Origin: Trichinella spiralis
Lineage: Eukaryota > Nematoda > Enoplea > Trichinellida > Trichinellidae
NCBI GenBank assembly: GCA_000181795.3
Contig: CM012954.1
Location: 12,727,223 to 12,791,222 of the forward strand
DNA: 64,000 nucleotides
Direction of reading: 5' to 3'
Shown: piece by piece, positions 1 to 11,507 of the stretch
Numbering within the stretch: position 1 is the first letter of the stretch
How the letters are laid out: the number at the start of each line of letters is the position of its first letter
Translations under genes and position numbers: made by a program
Notes under the pieces: model-generated
The model's input: only the letters and a program-made list of their open reading frames with translations
What the model was told of the DNA's origin: nothing
The model's database searches: none

Positions 1-370
1 CCATTGCTTTCAAAAATAATATGACCAACTTCCATTATCACGGAGTAGCATCACCAAGGACTTCATAATATGCTTCAATGACAACAAATATAAATTACTT
101 ACAATTCATAATCAGTAAAACTACACTGAGAAGACGGCGAACCGAACTAACGCGGTTCATCATCATCAGGTGAGACTTTTTGTACTTCTTTGATATGATT
201 ATTATGAGGAATTATTATGAATAAAACATGCACTTACTGAATCAACACTGTGATGCCACATTTGGAATGTACTCATCGACAACTCAACGGCCAGAGTAGT
301 AGTAACAACTGATAAAACTAATCAGTTGTCGAAATCCAAGTGACAATGCCGAGACGTCGAAAGCTAAGAA

Positions 371-659
371 AGTTCACAACAGCAACAATGACGAAGAGAC
401 GGCGACTGAAAACAGCGTGAAAGTTGCCGATCGGAAGCGTCTCACATACGCAGACATGGCGAAGCTGGGCGTGGCAGAAAGGGCGGCAGGCTCGTCTAGC
501 GACGCGGCAACAGTCGTAAACGATGCGGCTCCAGTTAACGACGCTGCCGACAACGCCAGCGCGGTTCCAGGCGAGGACAAACCGCGCCCTGCTGGCTCTC
601 GTCCCACCAGCACCGCCAGCTCTCGTGTGTCGTCACGGGACGTACTGAAATCTTCCTGA
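371..659 (+). other. GC-rich Ala/Ser-rich reading frame, left arm copy
   Basis: A GC-rich island in AT-rich repeat DNA encodes a hydrophilic stretch containing KVADRKRLTYADMAKLGVAE, followed by Ala-, Ser- and Pro-rich sequence and a stop at 657-659. A related segment lies in the right arm (about 61134-61435, minus strand), where the frame extends upstream to an ATG at 61579. The two copies differ by substitutions and small indels, so at most one is intact. I do not recognise the family. It could be part of a repeated host gene or of a mobile element. Confidence 0.35.
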
Positions 660-3600
660 ATGCCACACCGAACAACAGTATCCCATGCGTGTCGTATTAA
701 TATACATATATACAGTGTTTCTTCTCTGTTTTGTTTTGTTTTGATCGCTGAGCTGCTCGCGTCCATTTTTTATGATCTACTATAGTAAGTTCCATCTGTG
801 AGATACTGTTGGAAAGGATGCGGTGGATGACTTTTTACGTTTCTTCTTCATCTGCTTGCCCACAACAGTTCTTTATGGCTGGCAGCTTTCAACTCTACTG
901 TTTTCTTTTCTCGTTTTCTTTGTTTTGTTATATTTCAACTTTGTACATTTCTCAGTTTGTTGGTTGTTTTGCATTCACAACAACAGCAACACAACAACAA
1001 CAAGCTCAGGGATTGGAACAGATTCAGGAGGAAGACGACAAAGGAAAAAAGGGGCAGGCATCCATTCTTTTTTGCCATTGCTATTAAGAAAAGATTCATT
1101 AAATTACTAATTTTTGTCATATCCTGTCTTCAACACATTTATACTAACTCGAACGAACATAGTAGTAGGAATTAGGCATAAGGTAACGAAAACTGCTTGA
1201 TTGCTCTGACGTATCTTAGGGAAAAACGAAAACCACAAAAATACTTACTGTTGACGCACTACACAGGCAAAGAGGACGGTATGGATTAGAACTCGACAAG
1301 GAGATAAACTAAAAATGTTAAATAAGTAAACAAATAAAATATTAAACTAGAAAATGAATAGAATTTGAAAATGATTGATGCACTGTTATTCGTCTTCAAT
1401 TACTTTTTATAATATGGCTGTTTCTTATAAGCTTCTATACAAATCGTATTTTCAGTTCATAAAATTTGCAATGGAGTCATAAACGCAACAGTAACATTAC
1501 TGCATTACTTACTCGTTGGGCACATATAAAAAAAGTGACAGTCAAATAATGAAATGTTTACACATTTACAACCTTTTTATGTTGCGGCTCCATATTGATT
1601 GATGCAAATGGGAAATGTTCTAAATACTAAAACTGAATTAATGATATCTGAATATAATAAAAACTTGCATTCAGTATTTGGTTTGAGTATCTGAAAATTA
1701 GCAATAAAAATATAAATGGAGATACCCCCATTAGTTTGCGTTCACCTTATTTGTAAAGTCATGCAAATAACATGCATAAAGTACCCGCACCACAATACCG
1801 AATGTGACTTACTGCTTGCTTCTTCATAGAGGGTATAAAAGAGCGGAATTATAGTTGACCACGTAACGCCTGTTGACATTGCACTGAACGGAGCAACTAA
1901 ATACGAACGAAGTACTCTGCAATGGTGTGCAGTAAGTAAATTAAGCAAATAATATAGACTACTTTGCCCCAAGCAGAGCAACCTAATTCTCCTTCAGCTA
2001 TAGCGCAGTAATATAATTATCAAGAACATGCTGAATACAGAATGTTATAACGTTTTTATTTACACACCTTATATTATGTGAAATTTCATTCGTATGCAAA
2101 TTTATTTCACTAACATTACATGAAAATCCGTTAACTTGTAGCAGTGAGAATTAACAAAACATTACGGAAAAGACTATTCTTATTTTGAATTCATACGAAT
2201 AGTACGTAAAGTTATCGAAATAGTAGTGACATTATAGCATTGCTTACCTTTTTCCGTCAGTGAAGGAAAGGGAGCAGTCAGTCAGCAGTTGGGTAGGGCA
2301 GCTTATATTAGCTCTAAAAAATTATATTTCAAAAACAATGTTCGAATATAAAGCATTGGGATTAAAAGCAACCGATCTATGATAATACTTACATGACAAC
2401 TTAATATCGACGCTACAGTTGGGATCAAAGTGATACAGTGCAAATGCTGCCGCTAACCGACAATCTTATTATTATTAAAGAATATTTTAAAATTAATAAA
2501 CTGAAACTTCTGTGCATTTGAAATTGCTGATCAATTTCATATTTTCAGAACCAAAAGTTAAGCATTACTTCAAAAAAACTCTATCAGAATCTTTATGCTG
2601 CATAGCTGTCTCCTTGAATTACTTTCCGCAATCCCGTTGCTTCATATCGCTCGATGGAAATACAGAAATCTGTAAATTCTAAAACTGAATTGTATTATTG
2701 TAAATATTTCAAAATAAGCAGCTCAAATACGTACATGTTCCCATTCAGCATTTAGTAAGAATAACTGAAAGAAGAGTAATTTTAATGGGGATGGACATTT
2801 GTAATGTCATGTAACGGGCAAGCATGCAATTCCCTCATCACAATATCAAATGCAACTATAACTACTCATTCAAAGATAGCATTGAAGAGCGGAATTTTAC
2901 TTGACAACGTGCTTTCATGGCAATAAACTGAGTAACTAAATATGAAGGCCCTGCTCTGAAGCAGAAGGGCAATAAGTAAATAATGCAAATCAACATTCCA
3001 CTACCTCAGGTGAAACAACCTAATTTTTCGTCCGTAATAGCTTAGTGTTACGTTCAGCAAACAACTATATTAAATGACGACTGCTATTACGTTTTTATTT
3101 ACACATCTCACATTATATGAAATGGCATCATTATGCAAATTTATTTCACTAAAATTAGATGAAAATCCGTTAACCAGAAGCAATGGAAATTACAAATAAT
3201 AATTTCAAATGCAATTGCGTTAACTGAGCATATCTACTTGAAAGTATGATGGGATGCTATCAATTACACAGCATGAAATATATTTTTGCTATAAAAAAGA
3301 ATCAAAATATAATAAATTGCTTTTAGTAGATGAGGAATAAAATACGTGATAAATTTTGAGATTTAAAATTACTTTAGGTAGAAGTGGAAACTCTTCATGG
3401 TAAACATTACAATAGAAATAGTGTAGTGCTAATTGTCAAATGTAGAATACAAATTAAAATGAAGAAAAAACACATCCGTGGTTCAGTTTCAAACCCGAAA
3501 TGAATAGTTATTGTTGGAGTTCATATAAAATTCTGCTATTTTGAGATATTGCTCTCTTCTATGTAAAAGAATCAGGGATGTGCAATAGATGAGAAGGATG

Positions 3601-3663
3601 TTATGGTTCGTCCGAGGCCACAATGACTGAACGTTCTCCGTTCAAGTGAAAATGGCGTTTGGT

Positions 3664-3688
3664 GGGGGGATGGGGGAAGGGGAGTGGG
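3664..3688 (+). other. Poly-G tract, possible G-quadruplex (left arm)
   Basis: Four or more runs of three to six G separated by one to three bases lie within 25 bases. The tract is preserved as a C-rich tract at about 58162-58193 in the right arm, although the surrounding sequence has diverged. It fits the usual G-quadruplex pattern; whether it folds is untested. Confidence 0.5.
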
Positions 3689-4925
3689 AATTATTTACAA
3701 ATTAGGGTGGTCCCTGTTCTTCTTGGAGCCTTTAATAGCTCAATGATGGACGTCGCCAGTAAGGAGGGACTGATCAGGGATATAAGGGAAAATGGCAGGA
3801 CGTGGAATTAGCATGATGGGGAAGGTAAATGCTTTTAAATAGGGTATCGCCTTCCTTCACCCAACCAACGCGCATAATTATCAGGCGCTGTCTTAAATTT
3901 ATCAGTATTGACATCTGTAAAGGTGAAGGTATTTTCAAATGATGGGAAAAACGTACCCTTTTAAGTATTAGCGTTTTTCACAAAGTGACTGTCGCAAACT
4001 GCTGCATCATTTAAACTTCATGATATCTTATTATTTCACACAAAAACATTTAAGCAATAACATAAACTGAGAAAAAATAAAGACAACATGAAAATTTGTT
4101 CAATGAAGAAAAGAAAAGGCAACTGAAATACACAATTTTTGACTTTTACCGAAATATAGTGAAATAAGAAACTGAAAAATCACCATATTTCACGAAATGA
4201 AAATTTTTCAAGGCCTTTGCATCACATTTGCAATAAAACAATGCATTCAGATAAGATAAAATAATAAACACGTTTAGTTCAGATTTATCGTAAAAAAGTT
4301 TAATAGTTTGAAATTCATTAAACAAGTATTTAATCAACCGTGCCATTTATACAATAGAGTTTGTTTTTTGAAGGACATTAAACTAAAAAGGTTCTAGCTT
4401 AAAATGACAAAAGATGAAATTGGAAAGAGTTACGAGAGTTGACCAAAGTGGCAGAGCTTCAATTAATGCAGTGCACATGCGGAAAAGTGTTTGAAAAAAA
4501 GAAAAGAAAGTGAAAGCTAGCAAAGATGTAAACCTTCATACCTGTAAATTGGCATGCTGGTGATGAGGAATGAAACAAACGTAGAGCCGTGAAATTTTCC
4601 AGCTGGTGGTCATTGATTTGATCGTATCTTCAGTCAAATATGCACAACCATATTCGTTGAAGTGAAACACCAGAAATGAGCAAATTGCCCAGAGTATCAG
4701 CGTAGTTAGGATAGTTATATAATAATCGCCCAAGAATAAAGAAAGCTTTATATAGGAAATCGCTTCTGGCTATGAATGGCACTTTCAGCAGAATGCCGTC
4801 GGCAGTGTTCATCTTCAAATTCTCGTGAAGTTACTTTGTTGACCTGGAAAGGCAGATTTGTTTGCCTGGACTGATTTAGGGCACCGAGCTAGCATGATGC
4901 TTGAAGTTTATCTTGCATGTTTTAA

Positions 4926-6311
4926 CCACTAATCAACCATCAGTGATAATCGACGACTACGACCAAATAAGCTTCCTAAAGCTTTGAACTTCACTGAAAT
5001 TCTCTCATTAAAATTCATTTCACTGAAAATGTTTCACTTGATTGAAAATTCATTGCAAATCTGGATTGAATTAAAAAACTAAAGAAGAATAACATACGTC
5101 CCGGGAAATGGTTGCCCAAAATAGAATTGCAATGAAATGTAATTGAAAACTTTTCAAAAAACATACGTGTTGTTCAAAAACAATAAATGGTGGTCGTAAA
5201 GGTTATGAAAATTTCGAAAAATTGTTTACCAAGAAATTGGCTAATTTTTGCAAGATACATTGGATGAAGAAATTTCAAAGGGCAAAAGTCAAAGGGTTGA
5301 TCGCTGTCTAGTAAGAATAAGAAATAACAATTGTTATAATTAAATACTATATTAATTTGATGATTCACACTTTATTAGACGACTTACAAAGCATGTTGTC
5401 TTAAAAACAAATTTCTAAAGATACATTTTCCATTTCAATAAGAAAGCTGTCAGCCATTCTTTGCGGCGTTGAATTTCATCACCAAATAAACGCAACACTG
5501 TTCGCAATGATAAAATACCTGGATCAGCTCGTAGAAGAGAAAATATTCAAATAAAAATAGAAAATAATTATAGAATACAAATAAAAAAACATCCAATGGT
5601 TATCATTCTAATCAACAGTGTTTTCAGAGCTATAAGACCAACCAAATGCATAGGTTTTTCAATTTTAATCTATTCTGTTCCAGTGATTGAATATTTCAGA
5701 ATGCAGTACAGAAAGTTGCTAACAAATACAACCGTGGAGCAGAGCTCTATACTTCGAACCACTTCAAAGTTACAAATGAAAAATCCTCTTACAAACAGAT
5801 ATTGAGCTTGGTGGATTACTTTTAAGAAAAGTGCTTAGTGAGACGCGCCTTACGGAGAGTTGGTATTATTGCTCACCTATTGCTTGCTGTTCTGTTGCAA
5901 TTGTTTTGCAAAGAAAATTCGTCTGCAAAAATAATCAGGAAAATAAAAAGAACAAAACAGAGCGCAATCTATATTGTTCAAGTGTTCATTACTCATGGAA
6001 AATCTCATCTTTATCAACAGTAGTCGTAGTGGTATGATGCAGTGCTATCAAGTCCATACTGGCTATTAGCAAGCAAATTAAATTTAGATTGAATTCATTG
6101 AATCATTTTATTCAAAGTTAAATTAACTTTATCATCCGCTACTAGTGTGTTTATAATGATTTTCGAATTATTTATAAGTAATTGCAAATGATTTATATTT
6201 TAAGTATTTATATATTTGTACCTGAAAATCACTTACAGTCATCTGATGATGAATATTAAAAGTAATGTTTTGTAATTAAATTCTGTCAAGGTATCTGTTT
6301 TATAGATTGAA
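4926..6311. other. Intergenic region upstream of NMD3
   Basis: AT-rich sequence between the repeat arm and NMD3. Short frames occur around 5596-6037, but none has a recognisable domain or convincing splice-flanked structure. The stretch at 5838-6030 is somewhat more GC-rich and could be NMD3 leader sequence. Nothing else is visible. Confidence 0.5.
6301..6311 (+). promoter_or_regulatory. Splice acceptor 6 bases before the NMD3 start
   Basis: A pyrimidine-rich stretch ending TTTTATAG (AG at 6304-6305) lies six bases before the NMD3 ATG at 6312. It can be a spliced-leader trans-splice site or the 3' end of a 5' UTR intron. Trans-splicing is known in Trichinella, and the same arrangement recurs at several genes in this window. 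Confidence 0.5.
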
Positions 6312-8768
6312 ATGCAGTACAGTGATCAGTTTACTGGTTCATCACCAGTCCAAATGTAAGTAATAAAAATTGCAATGTTATTAATAACTAACTGCCAGGA
6401 AGAAAAATATCCATTGCAACAAAAATTATGTGTTGTTCATGTGCTTTTCCATAAATGTTTCGTAAACTCATTATAATAAAATGATATTTTCAGACTTTGT
6501 TGTCAATGCGGCACCCTAATCAATCCAAATCCAGCAAATAAATGTGTTGCTTGTATTCGAACTACTGTTGACATTACTGAATGTATTCCTCGTCAGTGTC
6601 AGTTGTACAGCTGTAAATTTTGTAACCGCTATTTGAATCCACCTTCTACATGGGTTCATGCCGATCTTGAATCCAAAGAATTGCTTCGAATTTGCCTCAA
6701 AAAGATACCTGTTCTGAAACAAGTACGGTGGTATTAATGGTTTCAAATTCGGTCATAGCTTTGTTTCTTCATAGGTACGGTTGGTGGATGCGAAATTCAT
6801 TTGGACAGAACCACATTCCAAGCGAATCAAAGTGATGCTAACAATTCAGAAAGAGGTAAATTCCTTATTTATTGTGTTGTTATTATTATTATTATTTCTT
6901 TCCACCATGATAAGTTGTTATATAATGAGCATTTTTGATTTATTTGATATGCTTTTCCATTCGTTCGTGGTTTTTATGTTTGTCTCTTCTAATTGAATTT
7001 TTAGGTTCTTGGAGGCGTGATTCTTCAACAATCGGTAGTTGTTGAATACGTGATTCACAACCAGATGTGTGATGCTTGTCAAAAAATAGAAGCTAAAGAC
7101 TATTGGAGAGCATGTGTCCAGATTCGACAAAAGGTGAACTGGAAATTGTTTAAAATTTGTACCATAATTTTGTATTTTCATTGAAAATGTTTAGAGCACG
7201 CATAAAAAAAGTTTATATTATCTTGAACAATTGATCTTGAAATACAAACTTAATGAAAACATATCTTTTGTCAAACAAGTTAATGGTAATGCTGACTGAA
7301 GTGGTGATGTTTCTGTTGGAAGGATGAATTTTCGTGTTGATTTCTTTTTTCTTTTTCAAGGTGGGATGGATTTCTTTTACAGCAAAAATCAGCATGCTTG
7401 GAAATTAGTGCAGTTTATTGGTTCAGTTTTGGCTAGTCAGTATGGAACGTCAAAAGAACTGGTAACTCATGACGCAAGTTCCAATATTTACGATTACAAG
7501 CGTACGTATTCTGTGGAAATTGTACCCGTATGTAAGGTTTGTGAAAAAGAAACTGCAATCCTATATGTTTTATATTCTATTATATTATATTGATTTGCTT
7601 TCAAAGGATGACATTGTATGCTTATCAAAGAACTTGGCACAGTCTCTGGGCAATTTTTCACAAGTGTTGATTTGTTATCGCACTTCGAAATTTATTCATC
7701 TTGTCGAGCCGCACACTGGTCGAGGTGGTGTAGTGGTTTTTTTTGTTAATTTCGTCAAATGACCATGACGAAGTTGATCATTTTCAGTTTGCGAAGTTTC
7801 GCCAAATGTTTACTGGCGTTCCCCATTTTACAGCATAGCACAACACGCTGATTTCTTTGAGTACACTGTTCTCGACGTTGAATGGATCAATGTGGAAGAT
7901 TGCCTACGCTATGCTAACGGTGAAACTGCTAATGACAAGGTTCTATTTTATCCTAGTTGGATTTGTGCCTGAACTGAAGAAAGTTCCTTTTTTGCTGTTC
8001 TGTTTTTTAGTATCTTGCAGTTGAAGCTCTTGTAGTAAGAAGTTCTGAACTTGGCCGTTTGGATGCTAAGCAGTATTACTGTCGCACCCACCTTGGATAT
8101 GTACTCAAAGCTGGAGATACTGTTCTCGGGTAAAAGCAAATGCAGTGTGAACTGGTGAACAGTGGTCTTTTGAATTTGATTATTTCAGTTTTGATACGGT
8201 TGGTTGCAATGTGAACAATGACAACTTCAATTCACTGAATCGGGACGACGTGGCCGATGTGGTGTGTAATTTTGTGTTATGTAACTTTGTGTGTGTGTGT
8301 GTGTGTGTGTGTGTTTGGGAAAATTTGTTCACCTAGATACTTGTTCGTAAAATATTTGATCGTACCCGAAGAAATCGTCGTCGTTTGTGGAAACTGAAAC
8401 GACTAGAAGCAGAATTGATGGAAACCGATTCACTGGACAAGTAAAATGACAAGTAGTGAAAGAATTCAGTATCAAACTTTAAAAACTATAAACTTTAGTG
8501 ATTATACGGGATTTTTGGAAGATTTAGAAGAAGATTCCGTTTTAAGAGAAAAAGTGAACATCTACAGAGGTATGTTTTGTTTTTCATTTCTCTCTCTCTC
8601 TCTCTCTCTTCAATATTATTCTATTTTGAAATTGGAATTTCAGATCCCACAAAACAGCACATTCCTGTTGCAGAAGACGAATTCGATGATGATTTGCCTG
8701 CTGTGGACTTGCAAGAAATGTTGAGCGATCTGTGTATAAATGATCAAGAAATGGATGACGCACGATAA
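6312..8768 (+). CDS. NMD3: NMD3, 60S ribosomal subunit nuclear export adapter
   Basis: Thirteen exons give 503 codons, the same length as the human protein: 6312-6355, 6494-6722, 6775-6855, 7005-7133, 7195-7285, 7361-7536, 7607-7724, 7788-7939, 8011-8129, 8189-8261, 8337-8440, 8499-8569 and 8644-8768, all GT-AG and in phase. The N-terminal zinc-binding region has paired cysteines (LCCQCG, CVAC, CKFC). Conserved motifs include FIWTEPHSKRIKVMLTIQKE, VEIVPVCK and QYYCRTHLGYVL. The C-terminal acidic stretch FLEDLEEDSV leads into the leucine-rich tail (LQEMLSDLCI) that in NMD3 binds the exportin CRM1. The protein loads onto nascent 60S subunits and carries them out of the nucleus. A poly(A) signal follows at 8808. 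Confidence 0.95.
8288..8314 (+). repeat. GT microsatellite in an NMD3 intron
   Basis: About a dozen GT dinucleotides lie in the intron between exons 10 and 11. A shorter CT run lies at about 8590-8609 in the last intron. Confidence 0.8.
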
Positions 8769-8807
8769 GAGAGTGGAAATATTTGTTGCGAGTGAATTGT
8801 TGATTGA

Positions 8808-8813
8808 AATAAA
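8808..8813 (+). terminator. Poly(A) signal of NMD3
   Basis: AATAAA lies 40 bases after the NMD3 stop codon and is followed by AT-rich sequence. Confidence 0.65.
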
Positions 8814-9838
8814 AATTATTCCAAAAATTCTTGAAATACACTGTTACAAAACTGCCTTAGTTACACAACTTCTACAATTGAGCGCAGGCTGACTGTATCT
8901 GAAGATGAGTAATAACAAAAAAAAGCAGAAAGAACACTAATTTGCTCGCACCCACCGTATGCAAAAAATGATAATAGCATGCAGTGAATATCGATCGACC
9001 CACCAAATATTGAATGAGAGATGAAAACAAAAGTTGACCGTGCACTGACTGCTCTGACAATTCGTCGAATAAATGAAAGTCGAGAAAATCTCATTTTGAA
9101 AAGTGATTATGGAAGTATTATTAGTGATGCAAAACACTTTGTCTTGAATAAAGCAAGTTGAATTATATTTTAGTCCGCCGTAGTAGCGCAAATACAAAAT
9201 GTGAACAAATGACGCGATTTAATAAAAAATAAAAAATTTACATTTTACAGAATAATAAAACATAGTTGAAATGCATATTTCTACACTTCAACGATTGTTG
9301 ATTTTGCTTCTTACTGCTGCAATTTGCCTTCATTTTTAACGCCATTTATTCAAAAAAAAACAAATAAAACGTCAAAAAATTTTTACATTACATGCTACAT
9401 AATACTGATAAAGTCAATACGAAATAACTGCTCGTAATTGAATATTTCATTGCAACCGTATGAACAAGATTTTAAATAATACTTAGTTTTCACAACTGTT
9501 ACAGTATGAGGCTTCCCACAAACCCATTTAATCTGATCACAGCATTACAATTCAAAAGTGGTTGCTTTATTTCACTTCCGTATTTTCAATATTACTATCT
9601 GTTTGAACATCGAGTTTACCAGTTTAACATTATGATTCTTTGTATACTGTGCGCGAGAAAGATCGTTGTTTTAAAGTTATACATACATATGTTATACATG
9701 CGTGTATATGTGGAAATTGTATATCCATGCGCTTATATAGAAGGCAAAATATCACACTGTTGTACATTTCATCTTAATTTTGATCCTCTTTGAAACTGAT
9801 TTACGAGTATCATTTCAGCTCACTTGTAATCTTAATCG
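8814..9838. other. Intergenic region between NMD3 and the patatin gene
   Basis: AT-rich sequence without a supported gene. An ATG-initiated frame of 95 codons at 9506-9793 has low-complexity hydrophobic content and no homology that I recognise. A TTTCAG acceptor at 9813-9818 lies 20 bases before the next gene's ATG and probably marks its mRNA 5' end. Confidence 0.5.
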
Positions 9839-11254
9839 ATGAAGCCTACGCCGAATATTTTGGAGGAAAATAATTTAGCTCTTTCGTTCTGCGGCTGCGG
9901 CTTTTTGGGTGTTTACCACCTTGGCAGTGCTGTTTGTTTCAAGCGTCATGGGCCGTCACTGTTGAAACGTTTCAGTCGAACTGGTGGCGCTTCCGCTGGC
10001 TCACTCGTGAGCGCTATATTAGTTTGCAACGACTCAAAATTAATTGTAAGTACTGTTAGTTGTGTCAGTTTGTGGAAACACTGCCCGCTCTGTCTAACAC
10101 TGAATGTGTCTTAGGAATGTTATCACGATATTTTGGAACTGGCTAATATAGTTCGAAATTTGAAATATGGCCTACTCACACCGGGATTTTCCCTTCACAA
10201 ACACCTCCGCATGTTGATAGAAAAATATATTTCTGATGACAGTCACTTGAAAGCTGATGGAAAAGTATTCATTTCTGTCTCCAACTTTACTTCACTTACA
10301 AATAAGTTGATATCGCAGTACAAAAGCAAAGAAGATCTGGTCAACGTAAGTAGTCTCGCTGTTTGCTTGATTTGAGTATTTTACATTAACACGAATACAA
10401 AACAGTTATTAATAATTAAGCATGTAGAGAATTTTGAACAGAAAAAAGTACAGATTAAAATTGAATCAGTTATGTTCTAAAAATGTAATTGAATGAATTA
10501 ATTTTTTTCAAATCGATTTCAGAGTTTACTAGCCAGCTGCTACATTCCCTTCTTCTCAGGCATCTGGGAAAAACCACCCGTAATTGATGGAACAGTAAGT
10601 TCAGTTTATATTTCAAGAAAAAAAAAAGAATAACAACATGAATAATACTAAATTTCTTTCTGTAAAAAATAGAATCAGTTTTTGAATAGGGATGATAATG
10701 TTCATTTAATAGAGCAAATATCTCGTGTATGTGCATAGATAGCTGACTATGCTGAACTCTGCTGGCATATGATATGTATTTATTTTTTAAAAATAACATT
10801 AAAACTTTTAATTTATAAGTGTACTGATTGAGTGATGAAATTATGAATGGTGAAAGAGTTGATTTTAATGGTTGAAAATTGCAGCAATGCGTCGACGGAG
10901 GCCTTACTTTGAATTTGCCAACATTTCATGATTTTCGAACTGTCACCGTTAGCCCGTTCCACGGTGAGGCCGATATTGCACCGGCTGACAAAAATGTTGT
11001 GTTCGACTGGAAATTCAGCATGGGAAAACAAAGAATCAATGTAAAGTGAAATACACAAAAAATAATAATTTCTTATTGATTATCTTCTTCTTTTTCTACA
11101 GGTGAGCTACAATAACATTGTACGAGGTAAGCAGGCGCTGATTCCTCCTTCTGACAAACTACTGCGAGAATACTTCGACCGCGGCATTATTGATACTATA
11201 ACATTTTTGAAAAAAGTCGGCGCTTTCGAACGTCCTGAAGGAACGCCAGTTTGA
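9839..11254 (+). CDS. Patatin-like (ATGL/PNPLA2-type) lipase
   Basis: Five exons give 272 residues: 9839-10045, 10115-10345, 10523-10594, 10885-11040 and 11102-11254. The start reads LSFCGCGFLGVYHLG, the oxyanion-hole segment typical of the ATGL/adiponutrin branch. The nucleophile elbow is GASAG (Ser52), and the catalytic-dyad Asp174 lies in VDGG; HDFRTVTVSPFHGEADI also matches ATGL. Such enzymes take the first fatty acid off triacylglycerol at the lipid droplet surface. Only the patatin domain and a short tail are present; the long lipid-droplet-targeting C-terminus of vertebrate ATGL is absent, so localisation and activity may differ. Two AATAAA motifs follow, at 11490 and 11502. The family is firm; a one-to-one match to ATGL is less so. 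Confidence 0.88.
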
Positions 11255-11489
11255 CTGCTATTATACTCACGCGGTTGTTTACAGTATACCTTTGAATTGT
11301 TTTTTTTGTTTTGATGAAGAAGATACACATTTCAGTATATAGGTATGTTATTTCACATTAGTCTCATTTTATGACATTGCAATTCAGCGGCAATTGTTCT
11401 GCGAAACTATACGCTTGCTTAAACTTTTTCTTTTCCTCTATTCTCTTACTGAATTCTGATGCGCTGTGACAATGGACAAAACGAAGATT

Positions 11490-11507
11490 AATAAATGAAA
11501 TAATAAA
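11490..11507 (+). terminator. Poly(A) signals of the patatin gene
   Basis: Two overlapping candidates, AATAAA at 11490 and 11502, lie about 240 bases after the stop codon. Confidence 0.5.

Larger units (their letters stand above)
1..4925. repeat. Left arm of a large inverted repeat
   Basis: The reverse complement of this stretch reappears near the right end: base 1 pairs with about 61801, 1742-1981 with 59875-60114, about 3714 with 58138, and 4558 with 57669. Similarity by eye is roughly 90 percent with many indels. It fades around 4925, and the arm continues past the window's left edge. The offset between the arms shifts by about 375 bp between 3714 and 4558, so the left arm holds extra sequence there. 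No intact protein gene is visible. Contents include a GC-rich Ala/Ser-rich reading frame (371-659), a poly-G tract (3664-3688) and an internal repeat with a period of about 1.04 kb. The repeat class is unknown. Confidence 0.85.

Noticed and set aside
1742-1981. 79-codon minus-strand frame, also present at 59875-60114 in the other arm
   Set aside because: It has no ATG start (TTG at the boundary) and no domain. Its conservation is explained by the inverted repeat itself.
9506-9793. 95-codon ATG frame upstream of the patatin gene
   Set aside because: Aromatic-rich translation of AT-rich DNA, no domain, directly in the likely promoter region.
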